Part shown: positions 1-13,300 of the stretch, one piece after another | How positions within the stretch are numbered: position 1 is the first letter of the stretch | How the letters are laid out: the number at the start of each line of letters is the position of its first letter | Source of the DNA: Seriola aureovittata | Lineage: Eukaryota; Chordata; Actinopteri; Carangiformes; Carangidae | NCBI RefSeq assembly: GCF_021018895.1 | Contig: NC_079377.1 | Location: 9,988,501 to 10,052,500 of the forward strand | Direction of reading: 5' to 3' | DNA: 64,000 nucleotides | Notes under the pieces: model-generated | Databases searched by the model: none | What the model saw: only the letters and a program-made list of their open reading frames with translations | Told to the model about the DNA's origin: nothing | Translations under genes and position numbers: made by a program

Positions 1-136
1 TAGAAGAGAATGAGCGACTTCATATCCAAGTAAGCAGCCACGTCATGTTTATACCAGCCTGTCATTGTTCTGCATACACAGTATTTAAAGTTAATGCAGT
101 GGCGGATGGCTCTGTTCTCTGACGTGTCTTTGTTAG

Positions 137-3100
137 TTCTACGAAGCAGATGAGCAGCACAGGAGGCAGGAGGCCGAGCTGAGGGCACGACTTGAGGAGC
201 TGGAGAAAGACTCCGAGCAGCACCAGGCTGTTGTGGATGGACTCACCACTAAGTACATGGAAACGATTGAGCGGCTGCAGAGCGACAAGGCACGCTTAGA
301 GGTGAGGATTATCAGGAGGAGGATGAAGAACATTATGTGATTGTCAGTTTTAATTTAGAGCTCATTAAAATGTGTACTTTCATTTTGTCTGATAGGTGAA
401 AGCACAGACTCTGGAGAGGGAAGCAAAAGAGTGCAGAATGCGAACAGAGGAGTGGTAAATCTAGTTTTTATTCACCGTTTGAGAATAATTTAATCCACCA
501 TTGTGATGGAGGGACTTTTACAGGAAGTGCATATTGATATAGAGTTACAGTATAGTTCATGTACATGTTACTGGTAGAAGAAAGACGCAAAAATATTTCT
601 TTATATCTGTTAAAAAAAGATATCAGCATCCTTCATCTTGGTGAACTGGATTATGATTTACTGTCATATACGTTAGCTACATAGAAATGTGTAACTGAAA
701 TGTTTCTGATGCAAACCTTGGTTACACACTTTTGCACATTGTAGTTTTGACTCTTAGACTTAATTCAAACTTAATATATTATGTTTTATTCATTGAAATA
801 CATCTTTTAATCTATTTATCTCCTGTTCTCTCTGTCTATGCAGTCAGCAGCAGTTGAGGCGGTGTCAGTCAGAGCTGAACAGACAAGTGAAACAAAGCAG
901 CAGTGTAATCCAGGAGAAAGTGCCCTTCAATGACACCAGTGAGTATCACTCGGACAAAAACAATCTGCTGCGGAGCAGACATCTATTTGAGAGCAACCAA
1001 TGTCTGTGCCACTGATACTGTAACAACATTCTGCCCAGGAGTAAATAGTGTAATGCTACACCACGCCGTAATATTGCGCGCAAGGAGGCAGGAGGCTAAA
1101 CCATTTAAGCTGTGTTTTTTTGAGTCAGTATAGTTCAGTGGTGGTTTAACTTCTGTTTGTTTGATCCTGCAGAATTTAGTGACTACAACAGCCTGAATGT
1201 ACCACCACACAATCGAAGGCACCAGGTGAGTAAGAAAACAAACCCACGTGTTAATGGGTATATTGTTAAAATGGATTTACAGCCCCATGTCTTTGTTTCC
1301 CCAGTAATTATAACATTTATTCTTCTTGTTTGAATTTTCAGTGCCATACCCAGCTTGAAAAAAATTTTTTTTTTTTTTAAACTTTTTAGCATTCATAATC
1401 CTTTTTTTGAATATCCAAGGACACTTAGTATTCATAAATGTAGTGATAATGTCTTAGATACATGCCATATGTCACAGATTAATTCATACAGCTTTATGTC
1501 TTAGCAAGAGTAATAATACAGTGCTCTGTGGATTGTGTGTTCTCTCTGTGGATTCAGCTTAAGGCCCGGGACGTGGCAGGTCAGGCTCTGAGCTTTATTC
1601 AGGATTTGGTTGCTGCTCTGTTGAACTTCCACTCCTACACAGAGCAGAGAGTCCACATCTATCCCCGGGACTCCTCCATTGAGCCCATCTCCCCTCTTAA
1701 CCAGAAGGTAAGGCAACAACACCACACAACACCGGAAAGACAGTCTGTCAAATATGATGTCAGTACTGGTCCTGCATGTGGAGTATTATTTACTGTACAA
1801 ACTCAGAAGCATAATTCTTCTCTTAACCCAGTTCTCTCAGTACCTTCATGAGAATGCAGCCTATGTGCGCCCCCTGGAGGACAGCTTTTTGCAGTTACAC
1901 CAAAGCATCACAGAGGACACGGTCACAGTGCTGGTGAGTGGTTTTTAGACAGGCATATTTGGTTACGTGTTTGAAATTAACCACTGATTGTGTTTTGTTT
2001 TTTTGTTTTTTGTTGAATCGAAGGAGACTGTGGTCAAGCTGAAGAGCTTTGCTGATAATTTCTCCTCATACACTCACTTTCTGCAAAAGATTCTTCCCTA
2101 CCAGCTGAAAAGGTCAGTGTGTGTGTGTGTGTGTGTGTGAGTGATTTTGATAGAGAAATGGAGTGGAGGAGGCTGATGAGTATCTCCACTTTTCCTTTCA
2201 GCTTGGAAGAAGAGTGTGAGGCGACTCTTTGTACTGCTGCCCTTACTGCGAAAAACCAGGAGCTGCAGAGTGACATGAAGAGAGTAACTTCTGTGTTTGA
2301 GAAACTGCAGAACTACATTAACCTTTTGGCCTTACCCAGTATGTTAACTTTTAAGCTCTTTTTGCCTGAAAGCTCTGTCACTTATCCCAGTTAATGCTAG
2401 ATTGGAATGATTATTTTACAAATGCACATAAATAATAATTTTTTTCTCTAAGAAATATGGAATTTGAAAAGACCGAAAGACTCATTAAGTCATGATAAGG
2501 TATGCTTTTTTTTTAATTGGTGCAATGTTTACTCAGGTGTTCGGCAGGATGCCATGCCACAGAGCAGCACCTCAGCTGTCTTCACCCAGCTGGCTGCCTG
2601 CCTACATAGTCTTCACGATGCCGTTAAAGGTGAGCAGCACTGTGAGCTACTTTTGACCCACAACCATTAATGACCAGTGTGACACAGCAAGACTAGTCCC
2701 TCGTTTAACCACATAACTACTGTTGCCATTCATAAAAGTCATTCTCATTTTCTGTTTCCATAACAATGCACCACCTCCTCAATTTTTGTAACGTTTTATA
2801 ACATTTGTACAGCCAAAACATATGGTGAATACTTTTTTCTGTTTGTGATTGTGAGCAAATGTAAGCTGTACTTGCTGTTTTACACTATGAAAATACTGTA
2901 GCTCAAAAAAAGGGCCAGATGCTTTAAATGCCTCTCCTGCTCTGCTGTTTTCTCCCTGTGTGTCCAGAGATGTCAAAGCACTACAACCAGAAGGCTGGCT
3001 TAGAGCAGGAGCTGCCCACCATCACCCAGAAGCTCTGTACCACCACAGAGTGCCTGCTGGGATCTCTGGGCTCGCTCACCAGCAGCACTGGCAAGGTACA

Positions 3101-4757
3101 ACCAACAGAGGGCAGGCAGCAGTCAGGTTTATACAGTATATCGTGTGTCCAAGCAGTTTGTGTTGTTTGTTAGCTGTAATGAGTAAAGGCTTAATTGTGA
3201 GTAGCAGTGAGGTTTCACTGCAACTGGATCATGTTGGTAATTTGCCTCTAACGTGATAGCACTGAACGGCAGGACTCAGGTGGGCAGCGGTTAAATGTTC
3301 AAAGATGATGTCCAAATCACAGTTTGTACAGCTGCTCCCCAGGCAGAGTAAAAGGATAAATGATTTCTCTTTGTGAGTCAAGTGAACCATTGGCTGAGAT
3401 GTGTACGCTGATTGGAGGCACAGTCCGGTGGGTTGCAGCATCGAATAACATGCTGGCATGCATAGTGTGGAGTGAGCTGTATTGTGAGAGTGATCATCTC
3501 TCCAGGCAAAAGCTTAATTTGTCAGACATTTATTACCATAGACACTTTGTGGTGGAGTCATCTCTCTGCTGTAAACACACTGATTAATTTGTGGTGAAAC
3601 AGAAAGCAGAGAATCATCGTTGAGAAATGTAAGCGTTAATTAGTGTTTTGTTCGCTGTCCCTTGAATGATACGAGATAATTATATCACTGTTTTGTTGCA
3701 GATTGCTACTTTCTTCAGCAACAACTTGGACTTCTTCACATCCTCAGGCTACAGTCCAAGAGGCGGCGCAGTCGCCCTCAACCCCTTGCAAGCAGAGAGT
3801 ATGCTGGCCAACAAAAAGAAAGCAGCCGCCTATATCCATGCCATCAAAAAGGTGAGTATCATCTTAAATCTGCTGGGTTTACCCAGGTCTCAGCTGGTGA
3901 CAAAAGGTGACCATTCTTTTGCAGTTAAAGCCCCCAGAGTTCGGATCTCTCTGCCTATAAAGAAAACATCAGTAACGTCTTTCAAATCGCTTCTTAAAAC
4001 ATTCTTTTATGAGGAAGTCTTTGTGAATATTTCATATGTTCCATCTGGTTTTATCTCCCTGCTATTTTATGTTCATGAATTATTGATAAATGTTAATAAA
4101 TGACTGACTTTACTGCTTGTTTTGTTTTTCATTTCAGCCCAGGCCACAGTCTGTTCCATACAGAGAAGCCCTGTCCAACCGTCGTATACTAACCAGTTCC
4201 ACTGAGAGCAGGGAGGGACTTACGCAACAGGTACGACCCTCGACGGAGACACTCTTTCTATAAACTATTTCCTTTGAATTGATTCATTTGAATATTTTGC
4301 TTTTCAGTTTGAAACGGCTTACTTCTGACCAACAACCAGGCTGTAAATGTTATGTGGACAATATAACCATGAATGAGTCAGTGTGCCAGCCCTAAACTCA
4401 GTGGTGTAATAACAGAGATAAAGTCAAAATGGTTCCACATGCAATTATGTTTATTGTGGCTTTGTGTTTTTTGGGGCACATTACAATTAAAGACCAAACT
4501 GAAAATGCAGGAGAAGTAGAAACAGCACAACAACAGTGTAAATAGTTGCTGAAAAAATATAGAGGAATTGGAGAAGTTGGTCATAGAAGTACAGAACTGT
4601 ACAGAAGTGCAGAAATCCGTCTCTCAATATGATACAATGCAGTCATGTGATATTTCGTGTGAAGTGCAAACAGCTGTTCTTTAGGGACAAGGTGTGAAAA
4701 ATTGAGAATCTTGGCACTTGAGGCTGTGCTTTTTCTATCCTGAGCAAGATTGAAATG

Positions 4758-4790
<33 letters not shown>

Positions 4791-7557
4791 GTGTCCTTTG
4801 GTCCATATTAACCTTCTTAAGTTTGTCATTTCAGCACCAAGTTTACTGTTATAAGTACAAAGTCATAAAATGGATCTATAAAGGTCAAGCTTATTGGGCT
4901 TTTGCCATTTGAGCCTCCAGGTTTTGGAACAATCTAAAGAGCCTGGGATAGCAGAATCATACCCATCTTTCATATTGGCCCGTAAATTATTTTTCAGATT
5001 AAGCTTGTGAAATATTTTTGTTCTTTGTCATATAGTTTCCCCATTTCTTCCTAAACACTGTTGCCCTTTCATCTTCCAACCTCTGCTCAGCCCTCTTCCC
5101 ATAAGCTCACTGTCCACTCCTCTCCTCTCCCCACTGGCCTCCCGCAGGTGCAGCAGAGCCAGGAGAAGATCGCTCGGCTGGAGCAGGAGAAGGAGCACTG
5201 GCTCCTGGAGGCCCAGCTGGGGAAGGTGCGGTTGGAAAAGGAGAACCAGCGCATTGCGGACCTGGAAGCGCAGCTTGCGGCAGCTCTAGGGGGAAGTCCG
5301 AGCTTGCAAACAGCTGCAGCCGGCACACTCGCACAGAACCATGAGGAAGCGGACGCAGAGCAGAAAACTGCAGGGAAAGAGACTACTTTGTGCACCAGCC
5401 TGGTACAGTCACTCTACTGGCTGCTGTTTGTTTTTTGCTTGCAGAGAAAAATTTTAGCCCATAGCACCGGTGTCTGATTTGCCTCAACAAAAGGAGTATT
5501 ATCATTCTTTTCTTGTAGCTCCCCTGCTTAATAAGTTTTTGCTTGATAAAACACAGACTTCCAATGTGCTGATGAGGCAGAATAGAAGAATATTGTTGTT
5601 TCTGCAAGTCAGTACAGAGTCCACAACGTAGTCACAACCCAGGGCTGTTTGTCTCATTAGTCTCTGTACAACTTGCGTATTAGGTTTTATTGTTGTTATC
5701 TTTTGTATGGCTAGCTTTACCTAGTAGTATTGGAGGCCTGTCTGTGCTTGAAGTGGATTTTATAACATCTGTTCTATGATTCACTCTCTGACATGTTTCT
5801 CTGATCTGTATTGTTGTTTCCAGGTTGGCATGTTGTGCACCACACCTACAGTTGAACATGTGAGTTGCCATAGACTTAACCAATTGGCATATTTAAAAAA
5901 AGAGTTAAAAATATATTTTTTAAAAACATTTGAAATTATAATGCCTCGCAGAATGAGAGGAAAATCTTATCTAGCTGGATGTTGTGTCTGTGTCTTCAGG
6001 TGGGAGACGAGGAGTCTAGGGAGCAGCTGATAAAGACTCACTACATGACCAGAGTAGGAGAACTCACCACCCAGCTCCAGATTTCAGACAGCAAAGCTGT
6101 GCACTTTCACTCTGAGGTGAAACCCTTACTAGAATGTTTATCTCACTAACTGTCTTACAGCAAAAACCTTTTTCAGAGCACACAGCCTCTCTAACATGTC
6201 ATCTGGGAACAGATATGGAAACTCTTCTGACCGCGACTAGACGGCCAAATACATTTAGCACAGAACAGTCACTTGCATAGTTCCCTCCAGTATTTCTTCC
6301 TATAATCATACCGTAACCATTTTTTGTCTGCTTCTTAAATTTGCTACAGAGGATAGAAACTGAAACAGAAGTAGCAACAGGAATACAGTATCTCAGATAT
6401 TTCAAAGTGTGTATTTACCTTTTAATGTTGTCCTAAAATTGCTCAAGGAAATATCTCCCTTTGTTGCAGCTTTTGAAACAGATTTTAGAACTGTGATAGA
6501 CATACATTAAACCTATCAGGGGAAGCAGTTGTTTACTTTCCTTTTTACTTTTCTAGTGTCGAGCTTTGGCCAAGAGATTAGCCATTGCAGAAAAATCACG
6601 GGAGACCCTGAGTGAGGAGGTCAAACTGGCCAATCAGAACATCACACGTTTGCAGGTAAAATGCAGTCTCTTTACCAAAGAGCTCTTCCGATCTAAGTGT
6701 AGACATCAGCCTCCTCCGATCTCATATTGGAACTGTGTTTTTTTTTTTTTTTTTTTGTCATACAGGATGAGCTGGCTACCACTAAGAGGAGCTACGAGGA
6801 CCAGCTCAGCATGATGAGCGACCACCTGTGTAGCATGAATGAGACTTTGAGCAAGCAGAGAGAGGAAATCGACACGCTTAAACTTGGCAGCAAGGTACAA
6901 GACTTGAGACAGATTTCTGTTGCGTCTCCTCTTTTTTTTCTTTTTTCGTTGAACCCTCTTGCTCTCAGGTTTGTTTTTCAGCTGTCACATACTGTCAGTC
7001 TCTCCATGTAAATAAATCTAAAAGCTCACCATCAGTGATAAAGATCCACTGGCTTCGGGGAGTGTGAAGAATCAATTCTGGCCTGGCAGTGAAATGTGAC
7101 ATTGTAAAGTTTCTGTCAGTTATGAGGTGAACCTGGAGGTCATCTGTGGTGTTGTGGTTGCTGCTGGGTCTGATGAGAAAAGCACCTGCTGGAACCATCT
7201 GAAAAAGTCATAAAGTTGAAGCCACAGAAGTGCAGAGACTTGTTTTAAGCGCACATGTTCCTGCATGTATGCGCACACTTGACTGCATGTTGGGAAGTTG
7301 CAGGACAGAACACGTCTGGTGATCTTAAGGTGATGATTTCCTCTTGAAGGCCAGAAACCAGCCTCAGCACGTTTGCAGATTTTGAAATAGAATGCAAATC
7401 GAATCTGAGCTGTCTCAGCTTACTGCACTTAAATGCAACTTGGTGCTTTTAATTTTGTACCAATCCTGGACATGACTTGATATAAATTTTTGTTGAACTG
7501 AGACGTATGTTTTTTTGTTTCCTTTAGGGGAATGCCAAAAAGAACAAAGGTCGCTAG
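137..7557 (+). CDS. ppp1r21: Protein phosphatase 1 regulatory subunit 21 (KLRAQ1, FERRY subunit Fy-2), 3' part of gene
   Basis: Eighteen exons give 660 in-frame codons including the TAG, matching from memory human PPP1R21 from about residue 125 to its end (human 780 aa). The N-terminal KLRAQ segment and first exons lie upstream of the window. Visible landmarks are FYEADEQH (first exon), QHQAVVDGLT, EKVPFNDT, SPLNQKFSQYLHENA, SITEDTVTVLETTVKLK, KILPYQLKSLEEECE, LEQEKEHWLLEAQL and, near the C terminus, the family hallmark TTKRSYEDQLSMMSDHL (6774-6824). The last exon encodes a basic tail GNAKKNKGR. The protein is mostly heptad-rich coiled coil. From family knowledge it belongs to the FERRY complex, a Rab5 effector that links mRNAs to early endosomes, and was named as a PP1-binding protein. 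Next gene downstream is ston1, same strand. No frameshift or stop breaks the reading frame. Confidence 0.97.
137..7557 (+). other. ppp1r21: Exon map of ppp1r21
   Basis: Coding exons read by hand from acceptor/donor sites and frame: 137-301, 396-454, 844-938, 1173-1225, 1558-1707, 1832-1933, 2024-2112, 2202-2338, 2537-2629, 2968-3095, 3702-3851, 4138-4230, 5148-5402, 5824-5859, 6000-6116, 6557-6655, 6766-6894, 7528-7557. All introns are GT-AG. Bases 1-136 are intron. The longest intron inside the window (4231-5147) carries a T27 run at 4760-4786. The intron before exon 6766 also ends in a long T run (6737-6756), which doubles as its polypyrimidine tract. Confidence 0.92.
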
Positions 7558-9136
7558 AGCTGCCCTGAAAACACTGGCTCCATTTGGCATCACAAAGGGC
7601 ACCTTCAGAGATGAGCTGGACTGTGGAGCCTCCCAGCAGCGTCCTGGTACCAACACTACCACTGTCACCAAACCACAGGATGGCTACATGAGCCTCAGAT
7701 TCCTCCCCTGACAGACAGTGGCAGTACAAATGAACCGCATGGAGGCTGTAACATGTTTGTCTGAAGAAGCTTCTTTTTTACCCCCTTTTCCTTGTCACAG
7801 CACCAGTTAATGATTAATATGATTTGCTAAAAATGCTTTCTGAAACTGTCGCGGAAGCTGCTGCTTGACCTTTTGGTCCAAGCTGGGTGGGAGAGAAACA
7901 ACTTTTCCCTCAAAAGGGACAGAGGAAGATAAACAGCTGACGACAGTTGAAGTTGGTAAAACTCACTGAAGTCAAGACTTGAAGACCAAACCCTGTTGAT
8001 CAGTGTGTGTACTTTTCCTGCTTAGCATACATGTGAGAGAAAATGAAGCTGCATTCTCACTGCTTATCTGTGGGAGCAGGTGAACAGAGCAAATGTTGGT
8101 GTGGCTGTATGTGTACAGAGTGTTGTGTCATTGTGTGACTTTGGCACCAGGCTTTACAACATGCGTGTATTGTTTTACGCTTGAAGTTTTTTTTTAGTTT
8201 TTTTTTTAGGTCAAATTTGATATTATTTGTGCAAGTGGTTCCAAGGGGCCTGTATGTCTACATACAGCATAACACCACTTTTAACACATGCATATATCAC
8301 AAGCTTCTGTAATGAAGGGCTTTAAAACCTGAATGAACAACTAACAAAGACACACTTGAATTCATTCCTCATTTTGGAAAATTTTCAATCCTCTGGGAGT
8401 GGAGAAAAGAAAGGAAAAGAAATCTGCCTTGAAGCACTGATTAACTGTGTTCGCCAAGACAAAAAGGGTAGGATGGACAAGTCGGAGCTCGTAGAATGGT
8501 GTCAGTCTGTCTCTGTGAAGTTACTCTGTAACAAGTCCTTTTTATCACCAAAGTAATTGTGGATGTGCACTTGTGTGGCACACAAGTCTCTAAATTCTTG
8601 TTGTAATATGTATGGATAAAAAGGGTTAATATGAATATACACTCATTTCAAATCATGATGTAATTGTACTATATAATTTCTAAAAAAAAATATATATATA
8701 CAAAAAGGCATTTATTTAGAGGTTACAAATCTTTATTTTCCACAAAATTTGGAAAACTGAATCTGCAGCTAGTTTTTTTGTGTCTCGTATAAGACCAGAT
8801 TCCTGGGAGATGTCATAGAGGGGTTGGCACATACTGTAACTGGTGCTTAGACAACCTGATTCATTAGTCATGACAGAGCACAGTTAAAGTTTACAGTAAA
8901 ATAGAACCTCTCTGGCTAGTAGTGACACGAATAACTGAAAGAAAAGCCTAGAAGTGATTGTGAGCATTTAAACATCCTGTTTTCCAGTATACACCTGCCA
9001 GCAAACCTTTGATCACAAGGATTTGCCAACGCCCCCTGAACTGATAAAAAAAATACTTGTATTCTCACAGTGTAACCTGTTCAAAAGCACATATAAATAT
9101 GTGAAACAAAATAAAGAGCTTGCTCAACACTTAAAT
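7558..9136 (+). other. ppp1r21: ppp1r21 3' UTR and poly(A) signal
   Basis: No coding signal follows the TAG. The first canonical AATAAA in a plausible context is at 9110-9115, so the 3' UTR would be about 1.57 kb. The open frame at 8356-8556 inside it is short and resembles nothing I know. The UTR end is inferred from the hexamer only. Confidence 0.6.
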
Positions 9137-10069
9137 CTGGTCCGTAATGATCCTTAAACTTTTAGTGCTGCATTTCTGGGAGATGGAGGAGACTGGGATT
9201 TTAAATTGCCTATAACTTTTTTTTTATTTTTTATAACAGCCTGTAACACACCCTAACCACTGGGAATGAGGCAGCTCCATTAAACTGGACATATGAGAAC
9301 TGGAAGATTACTGTTTGATGCCGTCACCTTGTTTTGGAAGGAAAAACATGTTGTGTCATTTTAGTTGAATTTGTGTTGCTTTCATGAACTCTTGGTACTC
9401 CAGAGGTCAAAGTAGTTAAAGTATAATAACCATCACTTGTTTGTTAATTCAAGAGCTTATGGCCAGGAATAACGAAAAATAAACCTTGAAAATTTTTCAT
9501 TTTTCTTAAATCCAGGAAGCAGAGGAACAGTGGCCAAAAAATTCATATATATCCATATGCATAACAAGCAGGGTGGTGGAACAGTGGCCCACCAAAATAA
9601 ATAGTATATTGTTATATACTTCTCAAGTTAAGAAAAAGTTTTAAGTAGTTTTGTACAACTTAAGTCAATATAATAAAGGGACAATCTAGTGGTTCCTGTA
9701 AAACACATTTTAATCTTCATGAGCCATATAGCCTGCTTCATGTTTTATTGGAGGTACTGTGATCCACCCTTTATTCACATCCATGCTTTTCCAAATCTGT
9801 GGACTTGCAGCTCTGCCATTAGGCCTAAGATGTAACTGAAAACTGGATATAGTTTGTATTACATGTAATGTTCACAATTGTAGTTTTTGATAGATACCAT
9901 ACAAAACATGAAGTCTGAAATTAACTAAATTCAGCACAAGAGCATTCATATTTGAAAACACGGGAACTTTAAATCAACGCATGTGTATTTCCCTTATTTC
10001 CAACCATGGGAATATAAACAACAGGCCTATTATCTTAATTATTTACCTCAAAGGTGTGTGCTTGTGTGT
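9137..10069. other. Intergenic AT-rich spacer between ppp1r21 and ston1
   Basis: About 0.9 kb of AT-rich DNA with scattered A/T runs. I see no exon, repeat family or RNA gene in it. Confidence 0.6.
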
Positions 10070-10331
10070 TTACGCTACTAGTTGTGATGTGCGCGCGCAT
10101 ATCGCGATAGAGACATTTCCTGTAGTCATGAACGCAGCACCGCTCTGTTCATTCCTGCAGTGTCCCGTTGGAGGACAGTCTGTCTGAACTCGGGAGGGGA
10201 ATCGCAGCGCTGTTAAAACTCCCAGGATTTACACTCTGCCATTTTGAGCAAAACCGGTCGACATCAGAGTTCAGACGCGTCCATCAAACAGAGGCCATGA
10301 CCTGAATTAGTGAACCACCACTGTGAGTTTG
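10070..10331 (+). promoter_or_regulatory. ston1: Probable ston1 promoter and non-coding first exon
   Basis: A local rise in CpG stands out from AT-rich surroundings: a GCGCGCGC-like run and TCGCGATA at about 10089-10109, a TTTCCTG ETS-type site near 10116, then more CpGs to 10283. Two candidate splice donors of the form GTGAGT start at 10323 and 10331. Either could end an untranslated exon 1 joined to the acceptor at 14455. This is inference from composition and splice consensus. The intervening 4.1 kb has no better candidate. Confidence 0.45.
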
Positions 10332-13300
10332 TGAGTACTACTTTCTTTTGGTTGCACTCGCGTCTGTTTTTAAGTGAGCCGCGATAGTTCAGCTCACATT
10401 AGAAACCATCTAAGAACTCTTTTTGTTAAATGTTGACTCAGTCTGTTGTCAGTCGTGGCTCGGTTGTGACTGAATGGCGCATGTTGTGCTCCCTGAAACG
10501 TGTGCAAAGTAGAGTACGACTAAAGCAACGCTGGGTGACAACTTTACTCAGACTTCACATCAAAACAATGGCGTAGAAGTGATCCCAGAAGCGGGCCTCC
10601 GTGTCCGGGACATGGGCCTGGCTCTGTTGTGGATGACAGCACGCTGGTACTGTTTTCTTTCTCCAGTTGCCATGGGCGGCAAAAAAATTATGTTGTTTAC
10701 CGGTAACTCGTGTGTTTGTGACCCCATGCTGCAAGAATGCGTCCTAACAATAGTGCAACAGTGAATCAAGATGTGGTTCATTAAGAGGGATGCTCTTTAT
10801 TTGCACATGTAGACATTTATTGGAAATGCAACTTTATATATGGACATTTTCATGTGCTACCTGTGAAAAAATGCAAATGTGTCCCTTTTCTTAACTGAGT
10901 TTGGCACGAAACAACAGTTTTTTTAGTCTGTTTTCAACATTGATAATGTCATAACTTTCAAAATGTAATGTTTGTTGAACAGTGTTAGTCCAAATGACAG
11001 TTATGGGTTAATGGTAAATGATACAACGTAGTGTAACAATAGCAAGGGTGGAGGAGAGTCAGCAAACTGGCTCAGTAATGTCAGCTATAAAGCAATATCT
11101 AGCTAAAGTTTGTTAACATTAGCTAACTTTTAGCAACCAAAAGCTAGCAGACGGAGTTAGTAAGGCTGTACCAGTAAAACCCCCTGAGTGTTTTGAATTG
11201 AGCAACTTTTCCACTTTTGTGTTTGTACTTGTCTCAAAAGTTAAAGTGGCACTGTAGGAGTACTATAAAATACATGTGAAGTTTATTATTAGTTTGTCCC
11301 TAAATGAATGGGATCAAAATGAATCACTACTACTTGAGAAAACTGCAGTGCAACAGTGGAAAAGCACAGTAAGTGCTTGATTGAGCTACTGACACAAACA
11401 TCCCCCATTCATTCCTGCTCATGTTTTTTTTCCTCTAGTCTTGCTTTTCTGAAGTGGAACAAATCTCTATAATAAATGCAGTGAACCCTGTAATAACAGC
11501 ATATACCTAACATAACATTGATTTATTCCGTTTGTTCAAGGTGTGAGGAATCAAAACAAAACCGGAGCGGCACCTCCTCTGCTTTGCTTGACTGGAGGAC
11601 AGAGCTCACTTTGCAGGCAGTGCCACTGGAAATGGGTCATCCCATTTTCAGCTCTGCACTAGATTACACAGTCATTGTGGTCACAACAGTAGTACTCTCC
11701 AGTCAAATTAAACTGAGAAAATGTCTTGTTTTTGCTTGCCTTGGAGAAGTATATAAATAATGTACTCAATAGTGTGTGTGTGTGTACAGTAAATATCCAG
11801 AGAATCCAACAGGAACTTATCTCGTTTCTTCAGGAAGCATCTGTCTTCTGAGTTAAAGTTCAAATTGTTTTTCTTTTAATTCAGCAGTTTTATTCTTAAA
11901 CCACAATAGTTTTCTTTCAGTCACCATTTGTCAGTGAATGACACCCCCCACCCCCACCCCCCCAAAAAAAGAAATTGGTCCATTAATCTGTCAAGGTCAT
12001 ATTAAAATAATATAATTTGTTTTTCTCATATCCTGATGAGATGGTTTCAGCTCGTGATTGCAGTTCCTCTTTGTGGATTGCAGTTTCTCTATGTTTGTAA
12101 TAAGTTCTCATGATCTCCCACTAGACTCATTCACAGTGCAGTTTTCGTGGGCTGCCATATCAAAGTGCTGACTGGCCTCTTCTAAAGCCGACAAATGCTG
12201 TTATTTGGCAACATATTATGACGCAGTTTGACCCAATAGTTATGATTAAGTGACTTCAGACTTTAAGCGTTTGTCCATGAGGCGTGAATGGTATTTTTCC
12301 TTCCCCGGGTTTAGCAAGTGTAGTAATTTGTTTAAGTATAGTAATAATCAGCGATGATAAACCTGAGGTACTGCATGGGATTAGCCTACTCTTTGCCTCT
12401 GTTGCAGATCTGCAATGAAACCGGGAACTTACTTGCACAATATTTGTAAGATTAATTAGTTAATTCTTCAGGCTTCTTGTTTATACAGTACCTAAATACT
12501 ATAATAAGCACATCCTAATTCCCAGGCTCCTTCCTTGTCATTTTTGGCAGTGATAAATAACCAGACGAAGCAGAAGGTATGACCTGTAAATCTAGTGCGT
12601 TTTTGAAATGTGGTAAATTGACATTAAGATAATATTTGTTGTCAGTTCACACGGATATAGCAGGCTGGTATTTCCTGTGTGCAAAGCTGCTTGTCCCAGA
12701 GGAATGTGTGGAATGTATTCTTTTGTCCTCTGTAGATTTAGCAGCAGTCTCATTTCTGTACTGCCTGCTAGAGAGCCCGGGGAGAGACGACAGACTGGAA
12801 ATGAGTCTGAAAGACTGTCAGTAACCCCCGTGGAGAACTCGTCCTTCTCTGTGCCCGTCTCTTTGAACCAAAGCTTCTATAAGTCGGAGAGGAGGGGATG
12901 AACTTGTGGAAATGTCTGTGTGCCCCTGCAAACATCCTCTCATTAGAAAGATGTTCTTCAGTGTTTGACTGAAGACTTGTCAATCCACTACTGAACCAGA
13001 GCCCCCACTTCCCTGTTTATTTATAGCTTAGAGGAACTTGCCACTGGATGTCTCCTTCATGCAAGTCATGGCTGTGATCTTGAAGGGAGGAGCAAGGCTA
13101 TAATTGAGGCTTTCTGCTTTCAATTATGTTTTTCAAGATTTTTATGGGGATATGAGGCTTCAGTATTTTGAAAGTGGCTTCTCTGTGCCCTCAGAGCCGG
13201 ATATTGGTGAGAGCAGAGCAGCCAGCACGTCAAAAGACAGATTGCGATTGAGTAGCTGGAAAATTAACTATGAGTTTGTACATAGATTACTATTTTAGTA

